A DNA stretch of 64,000 nt from Hepsetus odoe. Lineage: Eukaryota > Chordata > Actinopteri > Characiformes > Hepsetidae. Numbering within the stretch: position 1 is the stretch's first letter; every line of letters starts with the position of its first letter. The notes beneath the pieces are model-generated. The model had not been told where the DNA came from. It searched no databases and saw nothing but the letters and a program-made list of their open reading frames with translations. Shown piece by piece: positions 21,784 to 32,392 of the stretch. Made by a program: the position numbers and the translations under genes. The DNA lies in assembly GCA_017165825.1 (NCBI GenBank), contig CM029372.1:3812999-3876998 (forward strand). Direction: 5' to 3'.

Positions 21784-22092
21784 CACCGTTCATCCATTAT
21801 CATCACCGTTTCTCCTAACCAGCGTAGAAAGGTGTACTGGAGCTTTTCCCAAGGTTAATGGGTGAAAGATGGTGAAACACCCTGAACAGATGTAATTTAT
21901 GGTCTTCCGTTTACCTGGCATGCATATCCTTGGCTTGTGGGAGGAAACCAGAGCTCCGGGAAGAAAACCCACACAGACATGAGGAGAAAACACAAACTCC
22001 ACAGAAAGTATCAGGCCAGCCCAACTGGGAATTAAATCTGACCCTTCTCGCTTTGAGGTGACAGCACTCAGTACTGCACCAACACACTACCC
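21784..22092 (-). mobile_element. SINE-C copy, degenerate
   Basis: The order of motifs matches the fish SINE with an L2-like tail, read on the minus strand. From the right end: a tRNA-like head with GAGTGCTGTCACCTCAAAGC, then GTGGAGTTTGTGTTTTCTCC, then CTGTGTGGGTTTTCTTCCCG and GGTTTCCTCCCACAAGCCAA, and an eroded tail near 21784. Confidence 0.8.
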
Positions 22093-22424
22093 AGCATGAA
22101 ACATGGTCTGTATGAAAGTAATTTCACATTTTCTATTGAATAGGTTTATCTAACATCTTAAAGATGCATTGCAATTTTGGAAAAATGTCATATTTAAGTG
22201 CGTTACCTGTAGAGGGGGAACTTTTTTCACTTTAAAATGCATCAAAACATGTCATTTTTTGCATATTACTGAATATGACAGGTTATGTAATCATATAATT
22301 GCACTTTAAGAGTATAGTAAAATGACAATAACTCTAGAATTTCAAAGGTTTTTACCCATATGCAAAAACAAAGTGGGGCTCTTTGAAGGTTTTAAAGATT
22401 TGAAGAACCCCCAAATGTGTGTCT

Positions 22425-22426
<2 letters not shown>

Positions 22427-22464
<38 letters not shown>
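22427..22464. repeat. (GT)n microsatellite
   Basis: About 38 bp of GT dinucleotides. Confidence 0.96.
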
Positions 22465-22469
<5 letters not shown>

Positions 22470-22499
22470 TGAGTACACTATTGAAACTGCTGGAGTGTG

Positions 22500-23105
22500 T
22501 GGATGAAAGCCTAAAGGGAATCTGATATTGGGAAAAAGAGACTGCCCCAGTTTCAGTGAGCGAGTGAAATCTTATCTGTCTCCGTATTCAGCAAGGCTGT
22601 GAAAGAGACATATGATTTTCTTTCTTCTCTCATCTCTCTGTAATATAATTAGAGGTGGTTCTCTTCTCCTGCACAAAAGAAAGTGGTTCTCTGCTGACTC
22701 AAGTCTCTGGCACTTCAAAATTTGTGATGATACGCTGTGTGCGTCATGACGGAGATAAATTATTGTATTAAACACACCTGCAGATAACTGGATTTTTTAT
22801 TACTGCTGATTTGCTTATGAGATGACTTGTGTATGATATGCCTTCTCCTCTAGAAAATAAAGGGGGCTCCCCATCCCCTTCACTCTCTAGATAATTGCAG
22901 TGTCATTTAAGGCCAGACTGCTTCATGCGGAAAAGCAGTGTGTTTTGGCCTTGAGCCGTTTCCTCAAATGTCTCAGAGAGTTTGGAGAGACTGGGCATGA
23001 TGCAGAGAGAGACATCCTGTCCTTTTACTCTTGACTCACTTGATGTCTGCAGAGGGACAGGCCGATGGAACTGAAAGTATGCACTGGAGTGATTTGTCCA
23101 CAAAT
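22500..23105. other. Candidate conserved non-coding element
   Basis: About 600 bp of repeat-free, mixed-composition sequence between a microsatellite and AT-rich DNA. It includes CGTCATGACG, GATAATTGCAGTGTCATTTA and several TAAT/ATTA cores. There are no open frames beyond about 67 codons. This is only a suggestion based on texture. Confidence 0.22.
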
Positions 23106-23859
23106 GAATTTGTATTGATGTATTGAATTTTTTTTTGTAATTCCAATTAAATTCTCCTTTGTAATTATAAAAGTTATAAAAGTTAAATCATATATCAGAA
23201 TTCTATTTATTTAAGACTTAAATGATCAAAATCTCAAATTATTTACTATAAGATGTGCTTGTCACTTTTTACAAGCCAGGTTATTTATCTTCTATTCTTC
23301 ACTTTTTTACCTTTTCCTTTTCTGAGCAGTTCCTGACCATGCTGGCTGGTTGGATGCTTAGTCAGGTGTTCTGTTTCCCCTACAGCCCAGCAGCCCACAA
23401 TATCATTAGCTGTTAACAATAGGATCCTCGTTTTCCTACCAGCTTACATAGGTTTTGGTGACTTCTCCTAAGATTTATAAGGTCTTTATAATCCCATTTA
23501 CTTGTTGTTGCTATTATCTTTATATTCTTTTAGACTCTACTTTAGATCTGCACTCTCCAAAGGGTTATTCTGTTTCCTCTGCTTTTTGCTTTGTTCTTTA
23601 TTCTCATAGTAGAAGCTACCTTTGTCGTCTGGAACAATAGTCTGGACCGCACTACTCCCGGGCTGATGCATGTTTGTCCTTGACTTGCATGGCATGGGGA
23701 CATTAGTAAATAATTCATCCTTTTCAGAATGCTGTTAGACTCTGCAGTTTGGTGTCTGAAACCCTTACCTGTTAAAACTACTCAAACATGACCATCATGA
23801 ACTTAATTCTCATTCTTGCCTTTTTTGCTTTTACTGAATATTTTAGCATTATATATATA
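23106..23859. other. Unannotated sequence
   Basis: T-rich; nothing is recognised. Confidence 0.4.
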
Positions 23860-24305
23860 TACAGTACTGTGCAAATGTTTTAGGCAGATGTGAAAAAATG
23901 CTGTAAACAAAGAATGCTTTCAGAAATGGAAGTGTTCATCATTTATTTTCATCAATCAACAAAATGCAGTGAATGAACAATAGAGAAATCTAAATCAAAT
24001 CAATATTTGGTGTGACCACCCTCTGCCTTCAAAACAGCATCAGTTCTTCTAGGTACACTTGCACACAGTTTCTGAAGGAACTCGGCTGGTAGGTTGTTCC
24101 AGACATGACTGTGTTTCAACCTCCGTGTGACACTGATGATCATCAGCACCTGTTTGGTAAAACTGGTTGATCAGACACCGACTATAATCCTACAGAATCC
24201 CTGACTTTGTGCAAGTGTACCTAGAAGAACTGATGCTGCTTTGAAGGCAAAAGGTAGTAACACCAAATATTGATTTGATTTAGAAGACTTTAGAAGATTT
24301 TCTTT
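23860..24305. mobile_element. Long-inverted-repeat MITE, right end missing
   Basis: It begins TACAGTACTGTGCAAATGTT, TTAGGCAGATGTG and AAACAAAGAATGCTTTCAG. Long inverted arms meet near the centre: CTTCTAGGTACACTTGCACA on the left and TGTGCAAGTGTACCTAGAAG on the right. The right arm runs to TGATTTGATTTAG and then diverges, so the right terminal repeat is lost. No transposase is present. The complete relative lies at 61924-62466. Placing it in Tc1/mariner is tentative. Confidence 0.82.
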
Positions 24306-24429
24306 TGTTCGCTCACATATTTTTTATTTATTTATTTATTTTTTTGTTCCCCTCCGCACCAAACCAGCTCTGACCAATTAGTGTATAACGTTGAGAGACA
24401 AGGGACCATCCAGCATAAGCCACAGTATG

Positions 24430-24512
24430 GTAGGGCACAATCATTTAGCTATTACAATTTGGCCCATGTCAATGTCCTTTAGATCCTTGTGCTTGTCCAG
24501 GGTAGTACTACT
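24430..24512 (-). mobile_element. Tc1/mariner-like relic, short
   Basis: The stretch TTACAATTTGGCCCATGTCA, then AGATCCTTGTGCTTGTCCA resembles the N-terminal coding edge of the same Tc1-like family as 10386-10735. Only about 80 bp can be matched. Confidence 0.5.
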
Positions 24513-25577
24513 CAAGGATGAAGACTAACAAGCAGAGTATAATTTAAAGCAAGCGTATATGTACAGTGATCTAACGCTCTGTTCCTACGCAATAAGAATT
24601 TCACCTTAAAGCCAACACTGAAGAAGCCTGTCAACCAATTTGTTGGAATACAGATCTGCCACACTTGATTCAGAAGTATTTGTTTGTTTTTAACAATTAA
24701 TATCTAGCTATGAAATCTAATTCTGTTCTGCATTTGATATGATATAATGGTATACATTTACTTCACATATCAGAGTTGAATGCTTCTTTATTGTGCAAAT
24801 ACACAACCTGCAACTGCTAACACACGTTCACTGACAACTATAAATATGTACCTGTGAATCTCTGTACATATACTGTATCCTTCACACTCTATCAGAAAGA
24901 AAGGGTTATGGGACATGGTTGTGTAGGAATAACAGAAAGAAAAAAAAACCTTCAGCCTTCAAGACTTTGTATACACTTTCAAAGTTCTTTTTGGTATGTA
25001 GCTTTTGATGCAGCTGAAATCTGGCACTTGTATGGTTTACTGTGTGAGGGTACGCCTGCAGATATATGCAATATTTCAGAACTGAGAATAAAGTCAGTGA
25101 ACCCCCATGGTAAAAAACACATAGAGATTTGTCTAAAAAATTTTTTTAAAAGTATGAAATGTTCAAACAGGTTAAGGCAAGAAACCATGTTAGTATTCAA
25201 AGCATTTCTTGTAGATAAAAAAAAAATCAAAAAAACGTTTGTTTACTGAAAACTGTTCTGCAGATTTTAGATTGTTTTGAACATACATATACATTTTGCT
25301 ACAAATGTCATGCAGCACACCAGTGCATAAACATGGAAAATGTCACTGAGAGCAGCAAACTGATGACAGATTATATTGATAGATAATGACAGAAGACAGA
25401 TAGAAGATGCTACTGATTTCAGCATAATGGCGGGTAATGTTTATTAATACAGCAGTGAATATACACAATCCAGACTAGTAGAAGGCTGCTGCGCCTGTTT
25501 AGCACTGCAATGTACTTTTATACATGACTGCATATTATGCAGTCCCAGAAACCACATATGCAAGTCTATTTGGGATC
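24513..25577. other. Unannotated stretch
   Basis: The open frame at 24854-25249 (131 codons) has no recognisable domain, is AT-rich with lysine and phenylalanine runs, and ends in a poly(A)-like stretch. It is treated as chance. Confidence 0.4.
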
Positions 25578-25712
25578 ACTTAAGGGAGTTGGAGTTGCCC
25601 CCCGCATCGGAAGATTGTGGGTTTAAATGCAGAGGTCCAATTTTGTTGTGGTTCACTGTGTGCTGTGCTGTGACCTCGCAATGACAAGGGTTTTCACTTT
25701 CACTCCTTTTGA
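25578..25712 (+). mobile_element. SINE-A copy with internal deletion
   Basis: The head part GCATCGGAAGATTGTGGGTT is joined directly to TAAATGCAGAGGTCCAATTT and a well-preserved tail. The whole body is missing. In intact copies GGGTT occurs at both points, so the deletion junction lies in a short direct repeat. Confidence 0.85.
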
Positions 25713-26385
25713 TTCATCGGTGATGAATTATGCAATGCTAGTTTTCATTATTTTTGGTTTCACTAGCATAGCAGCCTCATTAGCTCTAGTGAAAAAATAA
25801 AGAGACAAAATCTGCACACTTGTTGACTACATTTGGGAAAAGGGGAAGGATTATTCACTTTTTGCCATGTTCTTTTAAGATCTCTGCTTTAGTTTGAGCT
25901 CTAGTGGGAACAACAGTGGAGACTGTAGCGGTACTAGTTCTGTAACCATTGCACCAGCTGTGTAATTGATGTACATTAATGCACTCATGATTAGCTTCCT
26001 CTAAGGCTTAATTGCCAGAGCAGTTGAACCTGCACTGAAGCACTGACATGACCCTCTTTGTGAGATCCAATTAGGTGCTCCATGTATAAGCTCTCTGACT
26101 CTGAGATTCGAAAATATCTATTTGTATATAAAATAGGTTGCAAAGCGGAAGAACCTGCATTTGTAATAAAGATGCAGCTATTGGAGTTGTTGGTAAGGAA
26201 ACGTAATCTGGATAAAAGGAAGCTTAAAACAGTACTGCTGTCATAGGTATGCCTTTATTTGCTAAATCGCTAAACACAGCTGAATTTTGATACATATATG
26301 ATGCATAATACTTATGGTGACTTGAAAAACTGGGTGGTCAGATACAAAAAGGTGTTCTGTGTAATGTAACATAGATGTAAATACC
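25713..26385. other. Unannotated sequence
   Basis: Nothing is recognised. Confidence 0.4.
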
Positions 26386-26404
26386 GGGGGGGGGGGGGGG
26401 GGGG
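26386..26404 (+). repeat. Poly(G) tract of 19
   Basis: Nineteen uninterrupted G residues follow ATACC. Such a run could form quadruplex DNA, and its length may also be a sequencing or assembly uncertainty. Confidence 0.9.
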
Positions 26405-26734
26405 AAACTGATTTCTCATCTCTTATTCATCTTTTGACCTCAAACCTAAATATCTTCAGTGCCAAGCTGTTCCTTTTGAGCAGACTGTAAATGTTGAGGC
26501 TGTAATCTGAACCATGGAAAAAAAGTGAAGTGCATATATTCAGCTTATTGCCTTTTGAGTGTGTCTCCCACATGTGAGATAATATTTATGCCTTTGTTGC
26601 ATTGACGATTTGAATTTCCGTCCATATGCTGTACTTTTAAACTGTTTGATTTAGTCATTTAGTCCAAATTGTTTAGCACTTAAATGCTCACTCCTCAGGC
26701 TCTTAGGCACTATAGTTTGAATGTTGTTCATTCA

Positions 26735-26772
26735 TAAGTCCTCTGGATAAAAGCGTCTGCTAAATGGGTAAA
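26735..26772 (+). mobile_element. SINE-B-type 3' end fragment
   Basis: CTGGATAAAAGCGTCTGCTA, then AATGGGTAAATGTAATG is the end motif of SINE-B and related fish SINEs. No head is visible upstream, so this is a truncated or decayed copy. Confidence 0.65.
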
Positions 26773-27272
26773 TGTAATGTTATGTAAAATTATTCACTTT
26801 ATTCACCTCTTGGAATTAGATAAAGTGTATTCTAAATATACCTTGCAGTTGAACATGTGAACAAGGGCGACCAAATTCACAGACCAATATAATCTCTTGC
26901 CTTTTTTATGGTTACTGCCATCAATAGCACAGCGGATAGAAAGTCATCACTTTAGCAAGTAGAATCTGTCTGTGCTAATATTTTCTCAGAGGACTTTAAG
27001 GAACTGGACACAGATGATATACAGAAATAACGGCAGGTTTAGAATTAAGAAGCAACTCATTAACATTAACAGATGCTATCTTCTTTAGACATTTTTTATT
27101 CTTGCTTGTTTTGCAGGTTTTTCATGATTAAACTTGTCTTTGACAAATGCTGCTGACTGGGGTTCAGGTTGCATGGTGGCATGCTCCCATTTTGCATAAT
27201 TCGGTTAAGAAAAGCTCCGCAGTTGTTTCAGTGTTATTATCTTCTTAGTATTTTTGCCTGTACTTATGCAGC
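26773..27272. other. Unannotated sequence
   Basis: Nothing is recognised. Confidence 0.4.
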
Positions 27273-27276
27273 AGTG

Positions 27277-27511
27277 CAGCGGTGGTGGCCTAGCGGTTAG
27301 GGAGTTGGCCCCAGGATCAGAAGGTCGTGGGCTTATATCCCAGATGGGTAGGGTGACCTTGAGTAAGGGACGGTCCCTGTCACTGCTCTTCGGGCACTTT
27401 TAATAGCTGCGCCCTGCTGCACATGTGTGTATGAGTGAAATGCAGAGGTTGAATTTTGTTGGGGTTCGCTGAGTTTTGTGCTATATACTCACAATGACAA
27501 TTTTTCACTTT
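27277..27511 (+). mobile_element. SINE-A copy, near full length
   Basis: The head has the A box TGGCCTAGCGG. A mutated B box GGGCTTATATCCC follows, then a diverged body (GACCTTGAGTAAGGGACGGT), AATAGCTGCGCCCTGCTGCA, and a decayed tail ending TTTTTCACTTTA. The B box damage would prevent efficient polymerase III transcription. Confidence 0.88.
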
Positions 27512-29084
27512 AGCCAAGTTTTTTGGGTTGTTCAGTCCAGATCTTACTTCAGCCACTGGACAAGTGACTAATCCATCAATAAGAACTCTGTTGGAACTCT
27601 AAAAGCTTATTAATTCTTTCTGCTCTTTAGACTTACCATTAGTTTGTCTTTTGTGGTTAAGGATCTGAGCTTTTGTTTGTGTATTTGTATTTTTCTTAAG
27701 TTATCTTTGCTACAGTTGTACCAACACTTCCAGTGGTTTACTTTTGGTCAGGCCACATTGGTTTGGAGAATGTTGTTCCTTCATACAATTCAAATCCGGC
27801 ATCTTTATGATTTCCTCACATGAAGTGCTCATGCTTTGTCCTTTGATGAAGTTTTTGTTGGGTTATAATAATGAAATGTTGGCTTATTAAATCAATTTTA
27901 TTATTCTTTAATCATTTTTTGAAAGCATGTGTGCTTAGAAGCCATTGTCTAGCTGCATGAGTCACTTCTGTCTGGTATTCTGATATTCAGTTCACAGACA
28001 GATGTCCTTACTGGTACTTACTGGTATAATTAAGAATTCATTGTGATGGCAAGCTGTCATGTCTCAGATACAGCAAAAGAGATGCAAACTATGATACTAC
28101 CAACACCATATTTCATAGAGGGGATATGACATTATGCTGGAATTATGCTGTGTTTTCTGATGCATCACATTTACACCAAAAAAATTAATTTTTTAGGTCA
28201 TAGTTATATATATATATATATATTTCTTATTTTTCAAACACCATATAACTGCCACTTTAACCAATTCAGCTCTAGACTCCCTGAACTAATTCTTTAACAG
28301 GCCTTCAACTGTCTTGTTCTTTATGATTTCCATGGAAAATTGTTACGATATACATTATAACAAGTGAACCCTACATGGCTGTGATTTTTATATGACTAAC
28401 CCAATGTGGATGTTAATGCCCTTGAAAAAAGCTGACACTCCACACTTTAATCTTTTCTTATCTTCTGTTTCTTTAAAGTCCAAAGTGCTGAAGCTGAAAA
28501 ATGTGTTGAAAATGTGCTGAAAAACTAAAATTGCTTTATTGTTAAAATACTTAATGTCTGAATTAATATTTATTATACCTTCATATATAGATGCCATTTA
28601 GATATTTTATAATTCCGTTAAAGTTCCTTCTTTGCTTGAGGTCAATAATACATGCCTTGCCTTGCATGATTCCTGCAGATACACACTGCAGGTAAAAAGG
28701 CTTCGATGAAGGATTTGTGTGTGCGTCATGGGAGGCTATTAGAAGGTCCTTGAGCGGGACCTGACCAGCAACGCAGGATTTCAGGTTTAAAGTTGTGCTA
28801 TCTAGCAACCCTTCCCCAGGGTGTCTTGAGTGGCCTCTGGTGTTTTGCCGACATTGAGGTTTTCAGACAGGAAGGGACGTGCTGCCTGACAGCTCCATCA
28901 GATCACACTCTTTTAGTGCCATGACACATTAAACATCTGCATCAATTTTAAATAAATATTAATAAAACTTATGCTTTTGGGTCCAGATGCTGACAGGCTG
29001 ATTCATGCTTGAAGCCAAATAAAATGTACACCTATATGGTTCCACACAAAGCAAATTAACTTGTTGTTAACTTTGTGTTATTGC
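27512..29084. other. Unannotated 1.6-kb stretch with a short (TA)n
   Basis: A (TA)9 run lies at about 28205-28223. Frames near 28388-28808 on the minus strand have no known domain. No RNA polymerase III or snRNA-type promoter element is recognised just upstream of the U2-like sequence. Confidence 0.4.
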
Positions 29085-29271
29085 ATCGCTTCTTGGCCTT
29101 TTGGCTAAGCTCAAGTGTAGTATCTGTTCTTATCAGTTTAATTTCTGATACGTCCTCTATATGAGGACTGCATGTTAAATAGATTTTTAGAACAGGGAGA
29201 CGGTAAGGGAGCTTGCTCCGTCCGCTCCATGCATCGACCTGGTTTTGCAGTATTTCCGGGAACGGTGTGCT
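29085..29271 (+). ncRNA. U2 snRNA-like gene, probably a pseudogene
   Basis: The sequence follows vertebrate U2 snRNA end to end (about 187 nt). It starts ATCGCTTCTTGGCCTTTTGG and keeps GTGTAGTATCTGTTC, with the branchpoint-pairing GTAGTA at 29117-29122. It also keeps the GTCCTC/GAGGAC hairpin, the CATCGACCTGG segment and the final GGAACGGTG. Against the conserved U2 sequence, changes are seen at several normally fixed positions: the loop of the GTCCTC hairpin, the AT-to-TT change before CTGATAC, and the Sm site, which reads ATTTTTAG instead of ATTTTTGG (29183-29190). These suggest a non-functional copy. No poly(A) tail follows; a SINE starts 10 bp downstream. Confidence 0.9.
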
Positions 29272-29280
29272 TCTTGTTTC

Positions 29281-29353
29281 GGGGCAGCGGTGGCATAGTG
29301 GTTAGAGAGTTGGCCCTGCATCAGAAGATTCTGGGTTCGATGTCACTTTCACT
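29281..29353 (+). mobile_element. SINE-A copy, internally deleted, next to U2
   Basis: The head GGGGCAGCGGTGGCATAGTG to the B box GGGTTCGA is joined directly to TGTCACTTTCACTT and a T run. The body and most of the tail are gone. The head starts 10 bp after the end of the U2-like sequence. Confidence 0.87.
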
Positions 29354-29451
29354 TTTTTTTTTTCCTTTTCATTAAGCTGTTTAGAAACACAGAACCCTTA
29401 TGAAGGTGTTTACATGACTGTGATTGCATAGCTAGGAAGAAGTCTTTATTT

Positions 29452-29456
<5 letters not shown>

Positions 29457-29511
<55 letters not shown>
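29457..29511. repeat. (TA)n microsatellite
   Basis: About 55 bp of pure TA repeats, self-complementary and able to extrude as a cruciform. Length is prone to assembly error. Confidence 0.97.
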
Positions 29512-29516
<5 letters not shown>

Positions 29517-29555
29517 CATTGTTGTTGTTAAGATGCCCTGATTGTAATGAAAGAT

Positions 29556-29760
29556 ATTGAAAAAATGTAAAGCATTGTTTCATGATTTATGTTGTCTCTG
29601 CATAAGAAAATAATGATTGCAGGACTGTAATACCTCTTGTTTTTTTATTGATTTCATTTACAAGCCTTATATATTATGTTTTTTGTGATAATACTGTGTC
29701 TAGTTTTTGTGTCAAATTAAATATGGTAATGAAAACCATGAAAGTGTTAAAACTCCTTGC
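29556..29760 (+). repeat. Second local duplication, unit 1
   Basis: Shares with 30011-30225, in order: GTAAAGCATTGT(T/C)TCATGAT, TTTATG, CTGCAT, TAATGA, TTTCATTTAC, ATACTGTGT, TAGTTTTTGTGTCAAATTAA and ATATGG. No known family is recognised. Confidence 0.78.
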
Positions 29761-30010
29761 ACGTTTTTATCTTCACTGACGAATTAATGTTATTTAGCAG
29801 GGACCAAGTAAATTGTTTCTGAAACTACTTGTTGTTCAAATATATGAAATTGCAGGTCTCAGAACTCCTGTTATCCACATATTGTGCTATTTGTGCCAGT
29901 ATTGTCAGATGTGGACACAGAATGGACACAGAGTGGACTGATATGGACTTCGGAGAGGCCTTGGCATAGTCCTGTTTTTAGAGCTAATTAATGATTGCTT
30001 AGGTGATGAA

Positions 30011-30225
30011 GACAAAGTGTAAAGCATTGTCTCATGATTTATGCTGTTTCTGCATGAAAAAAATAATGACTGTAGAGCTTTAATACCGCTTATTTTTTAC
30101 TATTTTCATTTACGAGCATTAAGAGTTGTTTTCTGTATTTTGGGTTTTTTTTTTTATTATACTGTGTTTAGTTTTTGTGTCAAATTAAATATGGAGATGA
30201 ACTCCCACCATTTAAGTGTTGGCTT
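30011..30225 (+). repeat. Second local duplication, unit 2
   Basis: A direct repeat of 29556-29760 about 455 bp downstream. It is diverged mainly in T-run lengths. Its end, TAGTTTTTGTGTCAAATTAA, is identical in both units. Confidence 0.78.
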
Positions 30226-31514
30226 TGGAAATATATGAACAAGTTCAATAATGTAAATGTGGGTAAATATGCGGCTTGTTCTTAGTTGGGCAGAAATCAA
30301 CCATTTCTAGGCCGTGTCGATCAGAAAGCGCAAGCAGGTAAGCATGCAGAAAACAGAAATGCTGGATTAACAAATATCATCTTATTGCATCTTTTGAATT
30401 TAATTCATTGTAACTGAAACACATCCTCTTCAAAAAAAAAATAGCATTAAGGTGCAAAGGAACAGATGCTCAACCACAAACACCAACGTCTGTGACCAGC
30501 TACTATAATTACCCAGCCTACGGTGATACCCATTTTTTAAATGTTCTGTTCCTATTTCCGTGCCTTAATGCATTTTCATTTGCCTTTAAAACTGAACGAT
30601 AAAACCAAGAAAAAAACACACACATGTATCTGTAGCTGCTGTCACTGCAGTGTTCAGTCTGATTACTTTTTACATGGGCTATATAGCTAAGTGTGAGTTT
30701 TGGTCCTCAATAAATCTCAAATGAGTTCAACTGTGCTGTATCATGCTACTTTTTTTGAGCGTCAGTTTGATCCCCAGAAATTAGAGGAAATCAGAATAGG
30801 TGCGAAACCTTTGCATTATACATAAATATAAGCCCATCAGTCTTACTTTTTATTGATCCTTTTGTTCATTGTGTAGAGCACTTAGCATTTATTTATTAAC
30901 ATTAATTGCATTCATGTAATTATAAAAAAACCCGTTATATTAAATCAATGTTTTTAAAACTAAAGGCAGATCTCATTTAGTTAAACAGTTCTTTAAACGA
31001 TCCTCCATTTAGACATTGTTTGGGGAACCAAAAGTGGTTTAAGGAATCATTTGTGCACTTGTATAATCAAGAGCGCACTTTATACCAGTTTGTCTTCCAC
31101 TGCTTGTACATTTTCTAATTGCTCTGGATGGGTTGGGGCTAAATGAAGGCATTTTAAATTTTTATGCAAAAAAGGCTTTCAGAAAATGTTTTCCCAAAAA
31201 GTAAGCACTGTGTTCATCATGCAGAAGACACACACTTAGATGTACAACTGACGCCCCTCCCTCCTTTCGCTGTTGGCGGCCGGCCCCCACTGACACTTGA
31301 AGAACACGTTCATATCGAATCACTTCAATGAATTTCATTTAGTGGAGAGGCACTTGCTATGCTGAATAATCCCAGCAGAACTCCTGTATTAAAATCATTC
31401 TAAAGCCTTGTGTATGAGAACTGAATGTGTTCAATGAAAATATGAGCTATTTACAGTTTTTTCATATGGCACTTCTGTGGTATTCACCATTTACAGGAGA
31501 TTCAAAATGTTGTG
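30226..31514. other. Unannotated 1.3-kb stretch
   Basis: Nothing is recognised. A short GGCGGCCGGCCCC patch near 31275 is the only GC-rich spot. Confidence 0.4.
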
Positions 31515-32392
31515 CTGTTTGAGTTCATGCACTTCATCTTAGGGGTCACCAGAGCAGATTATCTGTCTCCATCTTTTCCTGTCCTCTGCATTTTCCTCTC
31601 TCACCACATCCATAAGCCTCCTCTTGGCGCTTCCTCTTCTCTTTTCTGGCAGCTCCTTCCTCAACATCCATCTCCCAATATAATCCTCGTCTCACCTCTA
31701 TACATGTCCAAACCAACGCAGTCTCTCTTTTCTAACTTTGCATCCAAATCTGTCAGCCTGAACTTTCCCTCTAATGAGCTTGATGCTAATATTGGCCATT
31801 TTCAACATTCCCAGTGGAAATCTCAGTGTCTTTAACTCTGCCACCCCCAACTCTGTCTCCTGTCTTTTCATCAGCATCACTGTCTACAACCCGTATAACA
31901 TACATAGCTGGTCTCACTACCATCCTTCCCTTTCACTCTTGCTGGTACATGTCTGTCACAGATCACTCCTGTCACTCTTCTCCACCTTGCCTGTACTCTT
32001 TTCTTCACCTCTATTTTCAGCCCTTCCATATTTGCCACTTCTGCTCTCTGTATGCTAACCTTCCTGCTATCTTCCCTTTCACTATACTCATGCATACTAC
32101 CTTTATCCTACTGTCTTTCATTCCTCTCCTCTCTAGAGCATATCTCCATCTCTCCAGGGTCTCCTCAATCTGCTCCCTACTCTCACTACAGATCACGATC
32201 CCTGTTAACATGTCCATCACCACTGCAAATAAGAAAGGGCTCAGCATGGATCCTTGATGTAATTCTAAATTGAAATATACTTCTATTTTAAATGCATCTG
32301 CCACTCCTATTGCAGACCTCACCACTGCCACACTGCCATACATATCTGGTATTACTCTGGCATACTTGTCTTAGAAACTCCACTGCCATCTC
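31515..32392 (-). mobile_element. RTE-type LINE fragment
   Basis: On the minus strand this is the 3' part of an RTE/BovB-like non-LTR retrotransposon. It holds the downstream reverse transcriptase region, the C-terminal domain and a short 3' end. The plus strand is strongly C/T-rich as a consequence, which creates misleading open frames. The 5' part is missing. Confidence 0.85.
31698..32343 (-). pseudogene. RTE reverse transcriptase pseudogene
   Basis: Fragments in several minus-strand frames carry RTE hallmarks in order: HQGSMLSPFLFAVVMDMLTG, then ICSESREQIEETLERWRYAL and KKRVQARWRRVTGVICDRHV, and finally RQETELGVAELKTLRFPLG with RLRWFGHV. The catalytic ADD segment between MDMLTG and ICSES is deleted. 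Frameshifts separate the pieces. It is not functional. Confidence 0.87.

Noticed and set aside
24854..25249. 131-codon open frame
   Set aside because: No domain, AT-rich composition, ends in a poly(A)-like tract; a chance frame is more likely than an exon.
29085..29271. Functional U2 snRNA gene
   Set aside because: The Sm site and hairpin loop differ from conserved U2 and no promoter element is recognised; annotated as a probable pseudogene, although expression cannot be excluded.
31512..32273. Plus-strand frames of up to 147 codons, Ser/Leu/Pro-rich
   Set aside because: They are the antisense of the RTE reverse transcriptase pseudogene, which explains the C/T richness.
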